Shown in pieces: positions 1 to 8,469 of a DNA stretch of 64,000 nucleotides. This stretch comes from Octadecabacter arcticus 238 (GTDB taxonomy: Bacteria; Pseudomonadota; Alphaproteobacteria; Rhodobacterales; Rhodobacteraceae). The position numbers and the translations under genes were made by a program. How positions within the stretch are numbered: position 1 is the stretch's first letter; every line of letters starts with the position of its first letter. The notes under the pieces were generated by a model, which had not been told where the DNA came from, did no database searches, and saw only the letters and a program-made list of their open reading frames with translations. Location of the stretch: positions 2,547,001 to 2,611,000 of the forward strand of contig NC_020908.1 of assembly GCF_000155735.2 (NCBI RefSeq), in the 5' to 3' direction.

Positions 1-2
1 AA

Positions 3-77
3 GCTGGGGCCAAAGTCGTGTGTGTGGCCCGCCGCTCAGATGCTTTGGATAGCCTATGCAACGAGATTGGTGTGGTC
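3..77 (+). pseudogene. Short-chain dehydrogenase fragment cut by the IS21 element
   Basis: The first 77 bases read openly in frame 3 as GAKVVCVARRSDALDSL and a few further residues, which is the second beta-strand region of a Rossmann-fold SDR where NAD(P) specificity is set (the RR after the strand suggests NADP). The reading stops at the left end of the IS21 element. The sequence to the right of that element does not continue an SDR, so the gene is either truncated or split by a rearrangement. The start lies outside the window. Confidence 0.45.
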
Positions 78-195
78 TGAGAACGGCAGTGCAAAAGTGA
101 GCCACGGAAGTGGCAGGATTATCTTGCTGCAGGCAAAGTAAAACTTTGCCACTTTAGTCTTTTCTGTTTTCAGGGAGGGCGGGGGTATTTTCAGC

Positions 196-1683
196 GTGGA
201 ACTTTACAGAAAGGTCCGCCTCGCACGTCGAGGTGGCATGAGCGAACGAGCAGCAGCCGTTCATTTTGGGATATCGCGCGCGAGCGTGAAGAAGATGATG
301 AGCTTTTCGGTTCCGCCCGGATATCAACGAACTGCGAAGATCAAGCGGCCCAAGCTTGATGGCTTTACCGGCTTCATTGATCAATGGCTGCAAGACGATC
401 TCAGCCGGAACCGTAAGCAACGTCACACGGCCAAGCGCATTTTTGAACGTCTGCGGGACGAGCATCAATTTCGAGGCGGGCAAACCACGGTCAAGAACTA
501 TGTCCGGGAACATGGCCGCCACCATCGAGAGATGTTTGTCCCACTGGCACATGCGCCTGGCCACGCTCAGGCGGATTTTGGCGAAGCGATGGTCGTGATC
601 GGCGGTGTGGAGCAGAAGGCACATTTCTTTGCACTGGATCTGCCCTACAGCGACGCATGCTTTGTGCGTGCTTATCCTGCAGCGGTCTCCGAGGCCTGGG
701 TTGATGGCCATGTCCATGCCTTTGCCTTCTTCGGGCGGGTGCCGCAGTCGGTTCTCTACGACAACGACCGGTGCCTTGTTGCGAAGATCCTGCCAGACGG
801 TTCACGCAAGCGGACCAAACTGTTCAGCGGGTTTCTGTCGCATTACTTCATCCAGGATCGTTATGGTCGCCCGGGCAAGGGCAACGATAAAGGCGCCGTT
901 GAGGGTCTGGTCGGATATGCCCGGCGCAACTTCATGGTGCCCATCCCTCATTTTGCCACGTGGGAGGCATTCAATCTTTGGCTGGAAGAGCAATGCCGCA
1001 AGCGCCAGAACGATGTCTTGCGCGGGCATAGCGACAGCATCGGGCAACGCTTGGCCCGCGATCTTGAGGCCATGATGGATCTGCCAGCATCTCCGTTCGA
1101 TGCCTGTGATCAGGCCAGCGGCCAAGTGAACTCGCAAGCATTGGTGCGCTATAAAACCAACGATTATTCCGTTCCGGTTGCCTATAGCCATCGTGACGTC
1201 TGGCTACGCGGCTATGTCGATCAGGTTGTGATTGGCTGTGGTGGCGACGTCATTTCCCGCCACCCAAGGTGCTGGGACCGCGAAGACATGGTCTTTGACC
1301 CGATCCACTACTTGCCCCTGCTGGATCAGAAGGCGGGCGCATTGGATCAAGCCGCCCCTTTGGCGGGCTGGGACTTGCCGGACGAATTTGCGACCCTGCG
1401 CCGCTTGATGGAAGCCCGAATGATCAAGGCGGGGCGGCGTGAGTATGTACAGGTCTTGCGGCTGCTGGAGACCTTCGAGATGGGGGACCTGCACATCGCC
1501 ATCAAAAACGCGCTGCGCATGGGCGCAATTGGCTTTGATGCCGTCAAACATCTTGTGCTTTGCCAAGTCGAGCAGCGGCCACCCAAGCTGGATCTGGATG
1601 TCTATCCCTATCTGCCCAAGGCCAATGTCGGCACAACATCTGCAGCCAGTTACATGTCCTTGATGCGGGGGCAATCAGCATGA
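196..1683 (+). CDS. istA: IS21-family transposase IstA
   Basis: This is the 495-residue DDE transposase of the IS21 element. An N-terminal helix-turn-helix (residues ~10-40, RRGGMSERAAAVHFGISRAS) is followed by an rve/integrase core. In the core ADFGEA (~126-131), LYDNDR (~187-192) and KGAVEG (~232-237) supply the acidic residues, and a C-terminal Mu-type beta-barrel follows. The start is a GTG, chosen because the helix-turn-helix begins immediately after it. Its stop overlaps the istB start (ATGA). Full length suggests that it could be functional. It acts on the element ends and needs IstB as a partner. Confidence 0.93.
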   Translation: MELYRKVRLARRGGMSERAAAVHFGISRASVKKMMSFSVPPGYQRTAKIKRPKLDGFTGFIDQWLQDDLSRNRKQRHTAKRIFERLRDEHQFRGGQTTVKNYVREHGRHHREMFVPLAHAPGHAQADFGEAMVVIGGVEQKAHFFALDLPYSDACFVRAYPAAVSEAWVDGHVHAFAFFGRVPQSVLYDNDRCLVAKILPDGSRKRTKLFSGFLSHYFIQDRYGRPGKGNDKGAVEGLVGYARRNFMVPIPHFATWEAFNLWLEEQCRKRQNDVLRGHSDSIGQRLARDLEAMMDLPASPFDACDQASGQVNSQALVRYKTNDYSVPVAYSHRDVWLRGYVDQVVIGCGGDVISRHPRCWDREDMVFDPIHYLPLLDQKAGALDQAAPLAGWDLPDEFATLRRLMEARMIKAGRREYVQVLRLLETFEMGDLHIAIKNALRMGAIGFDAVKHLVLCQVEQRPPKLDLDVYPYLPKANVGTTSAASYMSLMRGQSA

Positions 1684-2444
1684 CTGAAGCTCCCCAAATC
1701 CTTCTGGACCACCGCCTCAAATCGCTGCGGCTGCCGACCGTTCTGCGGGAATACAGCAAACTGGCCAAGCAAGCCGCAGCCGAGGGACTGGACCATGTGC
1801 AATTCCTTGCACGTCTAATCGAACTGGAGATGATTGACCGGGAACGCAGGATGATCGAGCGCAGGATCAAAGCCGCAAAGTTCCCAGCCGTTAAAAGTCT
1901 GGACAGCTTCGATTTCAAGGCGATCCCCGCCCTGAACAAGATGCAGGTGCTGGAGTTGGCGCGTTGCGAATGGATCGAACGGCGTGAGAATGTCATCTCG
2001 CTTGGCCCCTCGGGCACCGGCAAGACCCATGTCGCCTTGGGCCTTGGCCTATCAGCATGCCAGAAAGGCATGTCCGTTGGATTTGTCACCGCCGCCGCAC
2101 TCGTCCATGAGCTGATGGAGGCCAGAGACGAACGCAGACTGCTACGGCTTCAAAAGCAGATGGTGGGTTACAAGCTGCTGATCATCGACGAGTTGGGCTT
2201 TGTGCCACTGAGCAAAACCGGCGCTGAGCTGCTGTTTGAATTGATCTCCCAACGCTACGAGCGCGGATCCACGCTAATCACAAGCAACCTGCCATTCGAC
2301 GAATGGACAGAAACATTTGGGTCAGAACGCCTGACAGGCGCACTCCTCGACCGCCTGACCCACCACGTCAACATCCTAGAGATGAATGGCGAAAGCTACC
2401 GCCTTGGTCAGAGTAAGGCGCGTCAGGCAACGCCCAAAACCTGA
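1680..2444 (+). CDS. istB: IS21-family ATP-binding helper protein IstB
   Basis: This is the 254-residue AAA+ ATPase that assists IstA in target capture. The Walker A motif is GPSGTGKTH (~105-113) and Walker B is LLIIDELGF (~165-173), with the usual sensor region ITSNLPFDEW further on. The start is the ATG that overlaps the istA stop by four bases, which gives the usual IstB length; an open frame upstream belongs to istA. The protein is complete, with no frameshift seen. Confidence 0.93.
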   Translation: MTEAPQILLDHRLKSLRLPTVLREYSKLAKQAAAEGLDHVQFLARLIELEMIDRERRMIERRIKAAKFPAVKSLDSFDFKAIPALNKMQVLELARCEWIERRENVISLGPSGTGKTHVALGLGLSACQKGMSVGFVTAAALVHELMEARDERRLLRLQKQMVGYKLLIIDELGFVPLSKTGAELLFELISQRYERGSTLITSNLPFDEWTETFGSERLTGALLDRLTHHVNILEMNGESYRLGQSKARQATPKT

Positions 2445-2721
2445 ACCTCAATCAGCATAGATTGGCCCTGACGGGCCAAAGCATCCGGGCAAACGCCAGC
2501 TATATGACAAGCGCAGCTGCCCGGATGCTGGCGCTCGTCTATACGCTGATTGTCCCAACCCCAAAGTGGCAACATTTTGCGCTGACCTTTGGCTCACTTT
2601 TACTCTGCCGTTGACAGGCGTCACGTTCAAAGACGGAATCGAAACCACAAACCCCGACCAGATCACCGCATGACCAACAATACTCAAACACCAGATTTGA
2701 CAATAACTCATACAAGCTGGT

Positions 2722-3204
2722 GTGGATAAGGATTCATCCGATGCCGAAAGGTTCGTCAAGATACTCCAGTCTGCTTTAAGTATGGGGAGCTGTCATTTAG
2801 CAGCGCAAGGCGGAGGAAGTCCAAAATACCATACTGCTGCTGGTTGGAAGCTAACTGGCTCCGGGGAATACCAAAAAATAGAAGGCCAAGGCGTGAAAGT
2901 CGGGTGGATGAATGACAAGCACGTCTTCATAGATATCACGGCCGCTCAAAAGGTTGTAAAACAATTATCGCAGGCAACTGGTAACTACCTGGGAAGTAGC
3001 GATAGAGCCGTCACTAAGGCGTTGTACGAAGCAAACATGTTAGCTGAGGTGTCCAAAGATCGTCTGACGATGAAGGTGACTGTTGAAGGCCAACGCAGAA
3101 ACCTTTTATGCATGGATACAGATCTGTTCATGGATATTGATTATGATGTAGTTGCGCCAGACCAGCTATTTTTGGATTGCTTAGATGAAGATATTCCATT
3201 TTGA
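2722..3204 (+). CDS. Unknown protein, possibly the C-terminal remnant of a phage primase/helicase
   Basis: An open frame of 160 residues begins at a GTG with no good ribosome site. The product has a glycine-rich stretch (GSGEYQKIEGQGVKVGW) followed by a helical, charged tail ending in acidic residues. The spacing of GxxVGW, a helical segment and a final R-N-L-L-C strand reminds me of the C-terminal domain of DUF927-type phage primase/helicases, where it follows the helicase core. No helicase motif is present, so if that is right the gene has lost its front part, perhaps through the IS21 event next door. Codon use is more AT-rich than in the neighbouring sugar operon. The assignment is weak. 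Confidence 0.35.
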   Translation: MDKDSSDAERFVKILQSALSMGSCHLAAQGGGSPKYHTAAGWKLTGSGEYQKIEGQGVKVGWMNDKHVFIDITAAQKVVKQLSQATGNYLGSSDRAVTKALYEANMLAEVSKDRLTMKVTVEGQRRNLLCMDTDLFMDIDYDVVAPDQLFLDCLDEDIPF

Positions 3205-3570
3205 TGTCCCAGTGTCCCACTGATAAAGTGAGACACCTGGAAAAACAGTAGCAGTACAACAAACAAAAAGGGGAAGGTATTATTATTTATTGGGACAGTG
3301 GGATACTTTGATTTAATCAATTGTTTTAATTGCATAAAGGGTGTCCATAAGCTATTTTTACTTCGGGACTATGGGACACTCGCTACTATTCTGTTAGGAT
3401 GAAACTCCACCCCACGAATTTGTGGCACCAACATTATAGGCCCATGGTCCAAGGACCGCGGTACTTGTTTGGGTGCCCCCCCTTGCAGCATCCCTACTTG
3501 CCCCTGAGGATGACCACAGCAACCCCCAAGGCAATTGGTCCAATGCCACGAGCCTGCTATCACCAGCCCC
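3205..3570. other. Noncoding, with scattered TGTCCCA/TGGGACA motifs
   Basis: No gene is seen. The first 170 bases are AT-rich and carry several related heptamers in both orientations: TGTCCCAGTGTCCCAC at 3204-3219, TGGGACAGTGGGATAC at 3291-3306 and TGGGACACT at 3373-3381. Such clusters can be replication or repressor sites next to a phage-type primase gene, but nothing here proves it. The rest is decayed DNA rich in GGNCC. Confidence 0.4.
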
Positions 3571-3920
3571 TTATTTGAACCAATCCCGCCAGTCCTTGTC
3601 CAAATGCCCGTGGTCCACGAACCACGCCTCCAGCTCCTTAAGTTCGCCGCGCCTCTGACGCCCCTCCTCTGCAAAGCGCCTAGCCGCTGCTCTCTTCTCT
3701 TTGGTGTAGAGCCCATGCTTGGTTTTAGCCTCCGTGAGTCGCGCAAGGCCTTCCTTGGTCTTGAACCAGTGGAAGCCCCTCCATGGAGCTTACAGCGCCC
3801 CACAGGGAGTCTAGCGGGGCGCTGGCACAAGGTACCCCGACGGGTCCGAGCCTCGCACCGAATACCCTGCCAGTTTGGGCCGTAGAGCCATGGTTTGGGA
3901 TTAGCTTTCATTGTGCTCAA
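3571..3920 (-). pseudogene. Frameshifted small phage-type protein with a Cys...HGGASTG motif
   Basis: Reading from 3920, the first ~54 residues contain RCEARTRRGTLCQRPA and CKLHGGASTG, the signature of a small phage-associated family (usually ...HGGxSTGPKTxEGLxR...KHGxYT). After STG the frame is lost, but one base over it continues as KTKEGLARLTEAKTKHGLYT and runs to a stop at 3571-3573. A single-base deletion in the codon after STG therefore broke the gene. The intact product would have been about 116 residues. It has no known biochemical function. Confidence 0.6.
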
Positions 3921-4481
3921 CTATCATCGATTCATGGGGTTTTAGTATACCCCACCTTAGAGGGTGTGACTAGGCATGCGTGGCTTGGTCCACGGACCGC
4001 GGTCCAAGCAAGACCATCAAATGCCAACTGGGCGCAGGCAATGCTGAACGCGGACGTGGATGCGTGCTCTATTGTCCGGGGCCCGTGGTGCTTGGCTCCC
4101 GGTCCATGGGCCTGGGCAAGATGGTGCAGCAACCCCGGGCCAGGTTTGATGTAGCGAGATGAGGAGTGTTTTGTCATTCGAGTAAGCCACAAATTGGCGT
4201 TGTTACAGGGACCCCGGCGTGGGGCATTGTCGCGACACCGTCTGTAACAGTGGTTTCATGCGGCATCAGCATGCCGGCCGCAGGTGTTGACAGAGGCCAA
4301 GATTGGCGTCCGGATCCTTAACCGGATGACCGAAATTGGCCGCCCCAACTTCCAACGCACCGCCTGAATTCCGTCTTGGGTAGGTCGCGTTCCGCGCCGC
4401 ACCTGATCCATGCAACACGGCCGCAATGGGGCCTGTACGAAAGATATTTTTCCAAGCCAAAATCAGACGAGGCATTGATTT
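3921..4481. other. Noncoding stretch with GGNCC-rich palindromes
   Basis: No credible gene is seen. A nearly perfect palindrome, CTTGGTCCACGGACCGCGG followed by TCCAAG, lies at 3985-4009 with GGACCGCGGTCC (3994-4005) at its centre, and related GGTCC/GGCCC strings follow to ~4140. Open frames here are short and cross-shadowed. The last 200 bases, up to the aldo/keto reductase stop, show nothing recognisable. Confidence 0.5.
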
Positions 4482-5516
4482 TCAATCCTCTCCATCTGGA
4501 AGAATTGCATCTTCCAAGACTAGACCTTCAGATCGTACGTCCGACCAAAACCCGTTTGGAATTTTCAGTTTGAAATGCGCTATGTTAGCCCTGACTTCCT
4601 CTGGCGACACAGCTCCAAACACGACCGACGTCACCTCGGGCGCGGCCAGTGGGAATTGTAGCGCCGCGGCAGCCAGCGGGATGCCGTGATCAGAGGCGAT
4701 GGACCATAAGCGCTTGACCCGGAAGGCTATATCGGTGGGCACGACCCCGTACTCATACTTTGCGTCACCTGTCAAGCCGGTAGCGAGCACCCCCGAGTTA
4801 AAGGCCCCTCCAATCACCATTGAGGCGCCGCGACGGCCGGCTGGTACTATCTCCTTGTTGTAGATCTCCTGCTCCAACAAAGTGTAGCGTGAGGCCACGA
4901 GGAAAACATCGAGATCGGCCCCATCGAGGAACCGTGGTATGAGTCCGCGCTCATTAATTCCCGCGCCAATGGCCTTGATCTCGCCCGAGGATTTCAGTTC
5001 TTCAAGCGCACGGTATCCCCCGTGTTCCAGCTCTTGGAAGCGCGCCTCGAATGCGTCAGGATCGGGGAAATGCCCCGTGTCCAAGTCGTGGATGTAGAGC
5101 GCGTCGATCCGGTTGAGCCCAAGCCGTTGCAGGCTGTCCTCGTAAGAGCGCATGATCGCGTCATACGTGAAGATATGGTCGACCTCGAATTCAAGTGCAT
5201 CGGCCCAACGGGATTGTGTGTAAGCAACCCGATCGCGCGGCGCGCGCAGCACGCGCCCGACCTTAGAGGTTAACGAGTAGTCCGCCCGCGGCTTGTCGTA
5301 GAGGGCGCGACCCGTACGATGCTCGGCCTGGCCGGTCCCGTACCACGGCGCTGTGTCGTAGAACCGCAGTCCACTCTCCCAGGCAGCCTCAAAACTGGCC
5401 TGTGCCTCAAGCTCTCCGATGGAGGCGTAGATCCCGCCCAAAGGGCAAGTCCCAAGACCCATCACTGGGATACGCAGATCTGTGTTGCCGACACGGCAAG
5501 TTTGATCAGGGGTCAT
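4482..5516 (-). CDS. Aldo/keto reductase, D-threo-aldose (L-fucose) 1-dehydrogenase type
   Basis: A 344-residue (beta/alpha)8 AKR closest in pattern to D-threo-aldose 1-dehydrogenase/pyridoxal 4-dehydrogenase, enzymes that oxidise a free aldose (or an aldehyde) with NAD(P). The tetrad is visible: FYDTAPWYGTG supplies Asp and Tyr (~52-58), LTSKVGR the Lys (~84) and LYIHDLD the His (~141). It is the last gene of the importer operon; its ATG overlaps the stop of the Gfo/Idh/MocA gene (ATGA at 5513-5516), so the two are translationally coupled. In this context it may oxidise a second sugar or reduce an aldehyde product. Its substrate cannot be read from the sequence. Confidence 0.85.
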   Translation of the reverse strand: MTPDQTCRVGNTDLRIPVMGLGTCPLGGIYASIGELEAQASFEAAWESGLRFYDTAPWYGTGQAEHRTGRALYDKPRADYSLTSKVGRVLRAPRDRVAYTQSRWADALEFEVDHIFTYDAIMRSYEDSLQRLGLNRIDALYIHDLDTGHFPDPDAFEARFQELEHGGYRALEELKSSGEIKAIGAGINERGLIPRFLDGADLDVFLVASRYTLLEQEIYNKEIVPAGRRGASMVIGGAFNSGVLATGLTGDAKYEYGVVPTDIAFRVKRLWSIASDHGIPLAAAALQFPLAAPEVTSVVFGAVSPEEVRANIAHFKLKIPNGFWSDVRSEGLVLEDAILPDGED

Positions 5517-6553
5517 GGCGCGGTCTCCAGGTCATCAAAGGATACAAGCCGCCCGCTTTCGGCCGAGCGATAGGCTGCCTCCGCGAGTGCATAGGTTTGT
5601 AAGCTGTCCTCAGCAGAAGTCTGGAAAGCGCGACCGTGACAAAGACTATCAATGAAGTGTTGCTGAGTGCGTGGAACCGAGTCCTGAATCTGTGTCCATG
5701 GCGAGGAGGTCCAGTCGCGGCCATCGTCCTCGATTTTCTCATCCCGGATATTGCCACCGGAATGGACACGCAGCACCTCGTTTTCTAAAATCTGCACCGT
5801 GCCGCCGCGCCCCTCGATCACACCAAGGGTCTGTGGAAACAGGCTGGGCGTGCGATGGCTGGCATAGCTGATGTCGATGGCAGTTACAGACCCGTTTTTA
5901 TGGCGCAACAGAAATGTTGATGCGTCTTCCCCGGCAAGGCCCTCTTTGACCGACTGGTTAAGGCATGTGACTGCATCGGCATCGCCCATCAGGAAACGGG
6001 CAAGATCGAGCATGTGGATTCCCACATCCATAATCATGAATCGCTCGGTCTTCAGCAGATAGGGCTGTGATGTATAAACATCAATGTCGTTGCGCCATGA
6101 GAGCCGCCCGAAACTGGTTTCGCCAATCTCGCCCGAGTCAAGGATGTCGCGCAACCTTAAAAAGAGTTTCTGGAAACGGAAATTCTCGTGGACCATCACC
6201 GGTATGCCCGCCTCGCGGGAGATTTGATCGATCCGGCGGCATGTGGCGAAATCTGGGCCAAGAGGTTTTTGGATAATAACGGGAATCTCTGCGGCTGCCG
6301 CTTGGGCCACCAGCGTCTCATGGGTGTCCATGGTCGTGCAGATATCGACGAAATCAAAGTCGCCAGCGTTCATGACGGAGGCATCCCCGTGCCATGCAGG
6401 AATGGAGAAGTCCTGTGCGATAGCCTGTGCCTTGGACACGTCGAGGTCGCATACGGCAGCTATCTCCGCCCCGTCGACCTCCGCCCAGCCGTGGAGGTGA
6501 TTGCGCGAGAAGAACCCACACCCAATCAGTAGTCCCTTAAGAGAATCAGTCAT
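5513..6553 (-). CDS. apsD: Gfo/Idh/MocA oxidoreductase, D-apiose dehydrogenase-like
   Basis: This 346-residue NAD(P)-dependent sugar dehydrogenase has an N-terminal Rossmann motif LLIGCGFFSRNHLHGW (~6-21), the EKP-like IIQKPLGPDF (~91-100) and VMVHENFRFQ (~120-129). The catalytic segment is MIMDVGIHMLDLARFLMGD (~170-190), with Asp and His. The GCGFF start, the VHENFRFQ stretch and the Q-I-Q-D-S-V segment near residue 290 match what I recall of D-apiose 1-dehydrogenase (ApsD), which makes D-apionolactone. The gene next door resembles the lactonase acting on that product, which strengthens the call. The start is the ATG overlapping the stop of the upstream gene (6550-6553); a longer frame exists but lacks support. 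Specificity remains an inference. Confidence 0.7.
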   Translation of the reverse strand: MTDSLKGLLIGCGFFSRNHLHGWAEVDGAEIAAVCDLDVSKAQAIAQDFSIPAWHGDASVMNAGDFDFVDICTTMDTHETLVAQAAAAEIPVIIQKPLGPDFATCRRIDQISREAGIPVMVHENFRFQKLFLRLRDILDSGEIGETSFGRLSWRNDIDVYTSQPYLLKTERFMIMDVGIHMLDLARFLMGDADAVTCLNQSVKEGLAGEDASTFLLRHKNGSVTAIDISYASHRTPSLFPQTLGVIEGRGGTVQILENEVLRVHSGGNIRDEKIEDDGRDWTSSPWTQIQDSVPRTQQHFIDSLCHGRAFQTSAEDSLQTYALAEAAYRSAESGRLVSFDDLETAP

Positions 6554-8469
6554 CGGACTTCTCCGGTATGGGCCACTGCGTAGGCGGTGAGACGGGTGGG
6601 CCAATCGGCTGTTACCGAGTGATCGGGCGTCCTCGCCAGATCAGCTGCGGTGTCACCATCGAGAACGGTTCCGACTGTCGCCTTCAGCGGTAGATCGGGC
6701 ATGTCACGTGTTTCAGACGTGAGGTTGGCAACGAGCGCACCCGGTGCGCCATCTCGCTCCCAAACGATGAAGGCCACATCGCTCTCAGTCCCTGCCGCGA
6801 CGATCCGTGCGCCCGCTGCAGCGGACAACCAGCGTGCGACGTGGAAAATCGGATAGAGCGCGCCGTCCGACTGATCGTCCCAGAACGCGCGCGGATACTC
6901 CTGCTGCGAAGAGATCAGACCGAAGGGCCCTGTTGGCGCGGCGAAGGCAAACCGCTCGAAGCTGTAGGGCGCGATCTGGGCCAGATAGCCCACGATCCAC
7001 GCGGCGGCCATCACACCCCGCTGGCGCGGGTCTCGGGCCGCCATTTCCTCACGCAATTCGGGCTCGTTCTGGGCGGGTGCCGAGCCGTAGGGGTTGAAAC
7101 GCATACCAATCCCAATGGGCCCAATCGACAGTGGCAACCCGTTTGCCAGCGTCTTGGCACTCGTTGCGATATGGGGCAGTGACTGCAACGTCTCCATCAC
7201 CGAAGCGTCGTCGGAGGCATGGACCACTGGCGTCGTGGCGAAGGTCACGCCCTGCCAGAGCGCCGTATCGGGCCGTTTGCGGTTGAACTCAGTAAAGAAC
7301 GCTGGCGAGCCGCCAATCAGTTGGGCTGAGGGAAAATGCCTGACAAGCGCTGCGGCGAGGTCAGATTCCGCGGCGTGCGGCGGGCGCTCTTGACCGGGCT
7401 GGTAGCTGTTCTCATCAATCTTGGCGAAGGCGGACACCCGCGCGACCTCAACATCCGCATCAGACAGCTCGCGTGCGACCCGCGCAATGTCCGCGTCCAA
7501 GGCCTCGGTATCCTGTGCCGCGGTGACGATTTGAACCTCAAGGTCAGCTCGCGTCAGGGAAAGCAGCCTGGCCAACGGGCCGGCGTCAACCGGACTTGTC
7601 TCCTCGGTGAGATCGTATCTCAGCAGTAAAATTTGCGGCCCCAGCGCCTTAACCGCGTCGCCGTAATTAAGCGCGTGCTGCGCATCACCGGGCCGATCAA
7701 GCGGCAGGGCGTAGGACGGCATCTGTTGTCCCTCGATCTTGGGAGGCGTGACCGCAGGGGCTGGCCGCTTCCCAGTGCCGGTGACCGTCAAGCTCACCGA
7801 TTGCTCGATCGGCTCGTCGGGGCTGATGAGGTAGGGTGATACCAATGCAAGGGGTCGGTTGTAAGTCTTGAACGATGCATCCGACCATTGCCGTTGATCC
7901 TCCATTTCAAAGATATCGCCCTCGAAGCGGGTTTCGATCGTCAAGCCCGGTGCAGGCCGATGGGTGATTGCGTGTATGTCCTTCACCGGTTGTCCCGGCG
8001 ACAGCGTCAGCGGCATCTTCAGCGTCTCGTCGGATCCGGAAGCGTGTTCGATCTCCACATCAGTTCCGGCGAAGCCGTCTAGCGGGTGCAGAATAACGAA
8101 GCCAGTACGATTGGTCTCAAATTCCCTCTCCGCGCGGATGGTCGCGCGTGCGTTGAACTTACCGTCAGCCAGTCCGGCGATGCGAACCGACGCTATGACT
8201 CCCTTGCCTGGCTCGGCATAATGCGCCTCAAAGGCGACGGTGAATGCTTTGGCGCTTTCCTCAATCTCTAGGCTGGAGATTTTCGCCGAAGGAGTGCCCC
8301 ACCCGGGGGTGCGGACAAGGAAGAGGACAGCGCGTAGGATTTCAACATTGTTCCAGCGAATGCACCGCATCGCACCTGCGGCATAAGTTGCCTCAAGCCG
8401 GCCAGCGCGAAGCACGCGCGGACGTTCTTCAGAACGCGGAGTCCCAGTAAGTAAAACAGTATTTGTCAT
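6550..8469 (-). CDS. apnL: D-apionate lactonase-like protein
   Basis: A 639-residue protein without a signal peptide or membrane segments. The N-terminal region has the pattern IRWNNVEILRAVLFLVRTPG followed by WGT (~37-60), which I associate with the ApnL family that hydrolyses D-apionolactone to D-apionate. The middle third (~270-530) looks like a degenerate glycoside-hydrolase-type barrel (HFPSAQLIGGSPAFFTEFN), and a beta domain follows. Family members are about this long. It is coupled by ATGA overlaps both to the permease upstream and to the ApsD-like gene downstream, as expected for consecutive steps of one pathway. The family call comes from memory of sequence pattern, not a search. Confidence 0.65.
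   Translation of the reverse strand: MTNTVLLTGTPRSEERPRVLRAGRLEATYAAGAMRCIRWNNVEILRAVLFLVRTPGWGTPSAKISSLEIEESAKAFTVAFEAHYAEPGKGVIASVRIAGLADGKFNARATIRAEREFETNRTGFVILHPLDGFAGTDVEIEHASGSDETLKMPLTLSPGQPVKDIHAITHRPAPGLTIETRFEGDIFEMEDQRQWSDASFKTYNRPLALVSPYLISPDEPIEQSVSLTVTGTGKRPAPAVTPPKIEGQQMPSYALPLDRPGDAQHALNYGDAVKALGPQILLLRYDLTEETSPVDAGPLARLLSLTRADLEVQIVTAAQDTEALDADIARVARELSDADVEVARVSAFAKIDENSYQPGQERPPHAAESDLAAALVRHFPSAQLIGGSPAFFTEFNRKRPDTALWQGVTFATTPVVHASDDASVMETLQSLPHIATSAKTLANGLPLSIGPIGIGMRFNPYGSAPAQNEPELREEMAARDPRQRGVMAAAWIVGYLAQIAPYSFERFAFAAPTGPFGLISSQQEYPRAFWDDQSDGALYPIFHVARWLSAAAGARIVAAGTESDVAFIVWERDGAPGALVANLTSETRDMPDLPLKATVGTVLDGDTAADLARTPDHSVTADWPTRLTAYAVAHTGEVR

Larger units (their letters stand above)
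78..2616 (+). mobile_element. IS21-family insertion sequence
   Basis: The ends form an imperfect inverted repeat: left TGAGAACGGCAGTGCAAAAG from base 78, and the complement of the right end reads TGTCAACGGCAGAGTAAAAG, both followed by TGAGCCA. The element holds istA and istB with the ATGA overlap typical of the family. A further GCCACTTT-type repeat lies inside each end (about 147-154 and 2561-2571), as expected for the multiple transposase sites of IS21 elements. The flanks (GTGTGGTC and GGCGTCAC) do not match, so no target duplication is visible; this points to an adjacent deletion or recombination after insertion. Confidence 0.9.
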
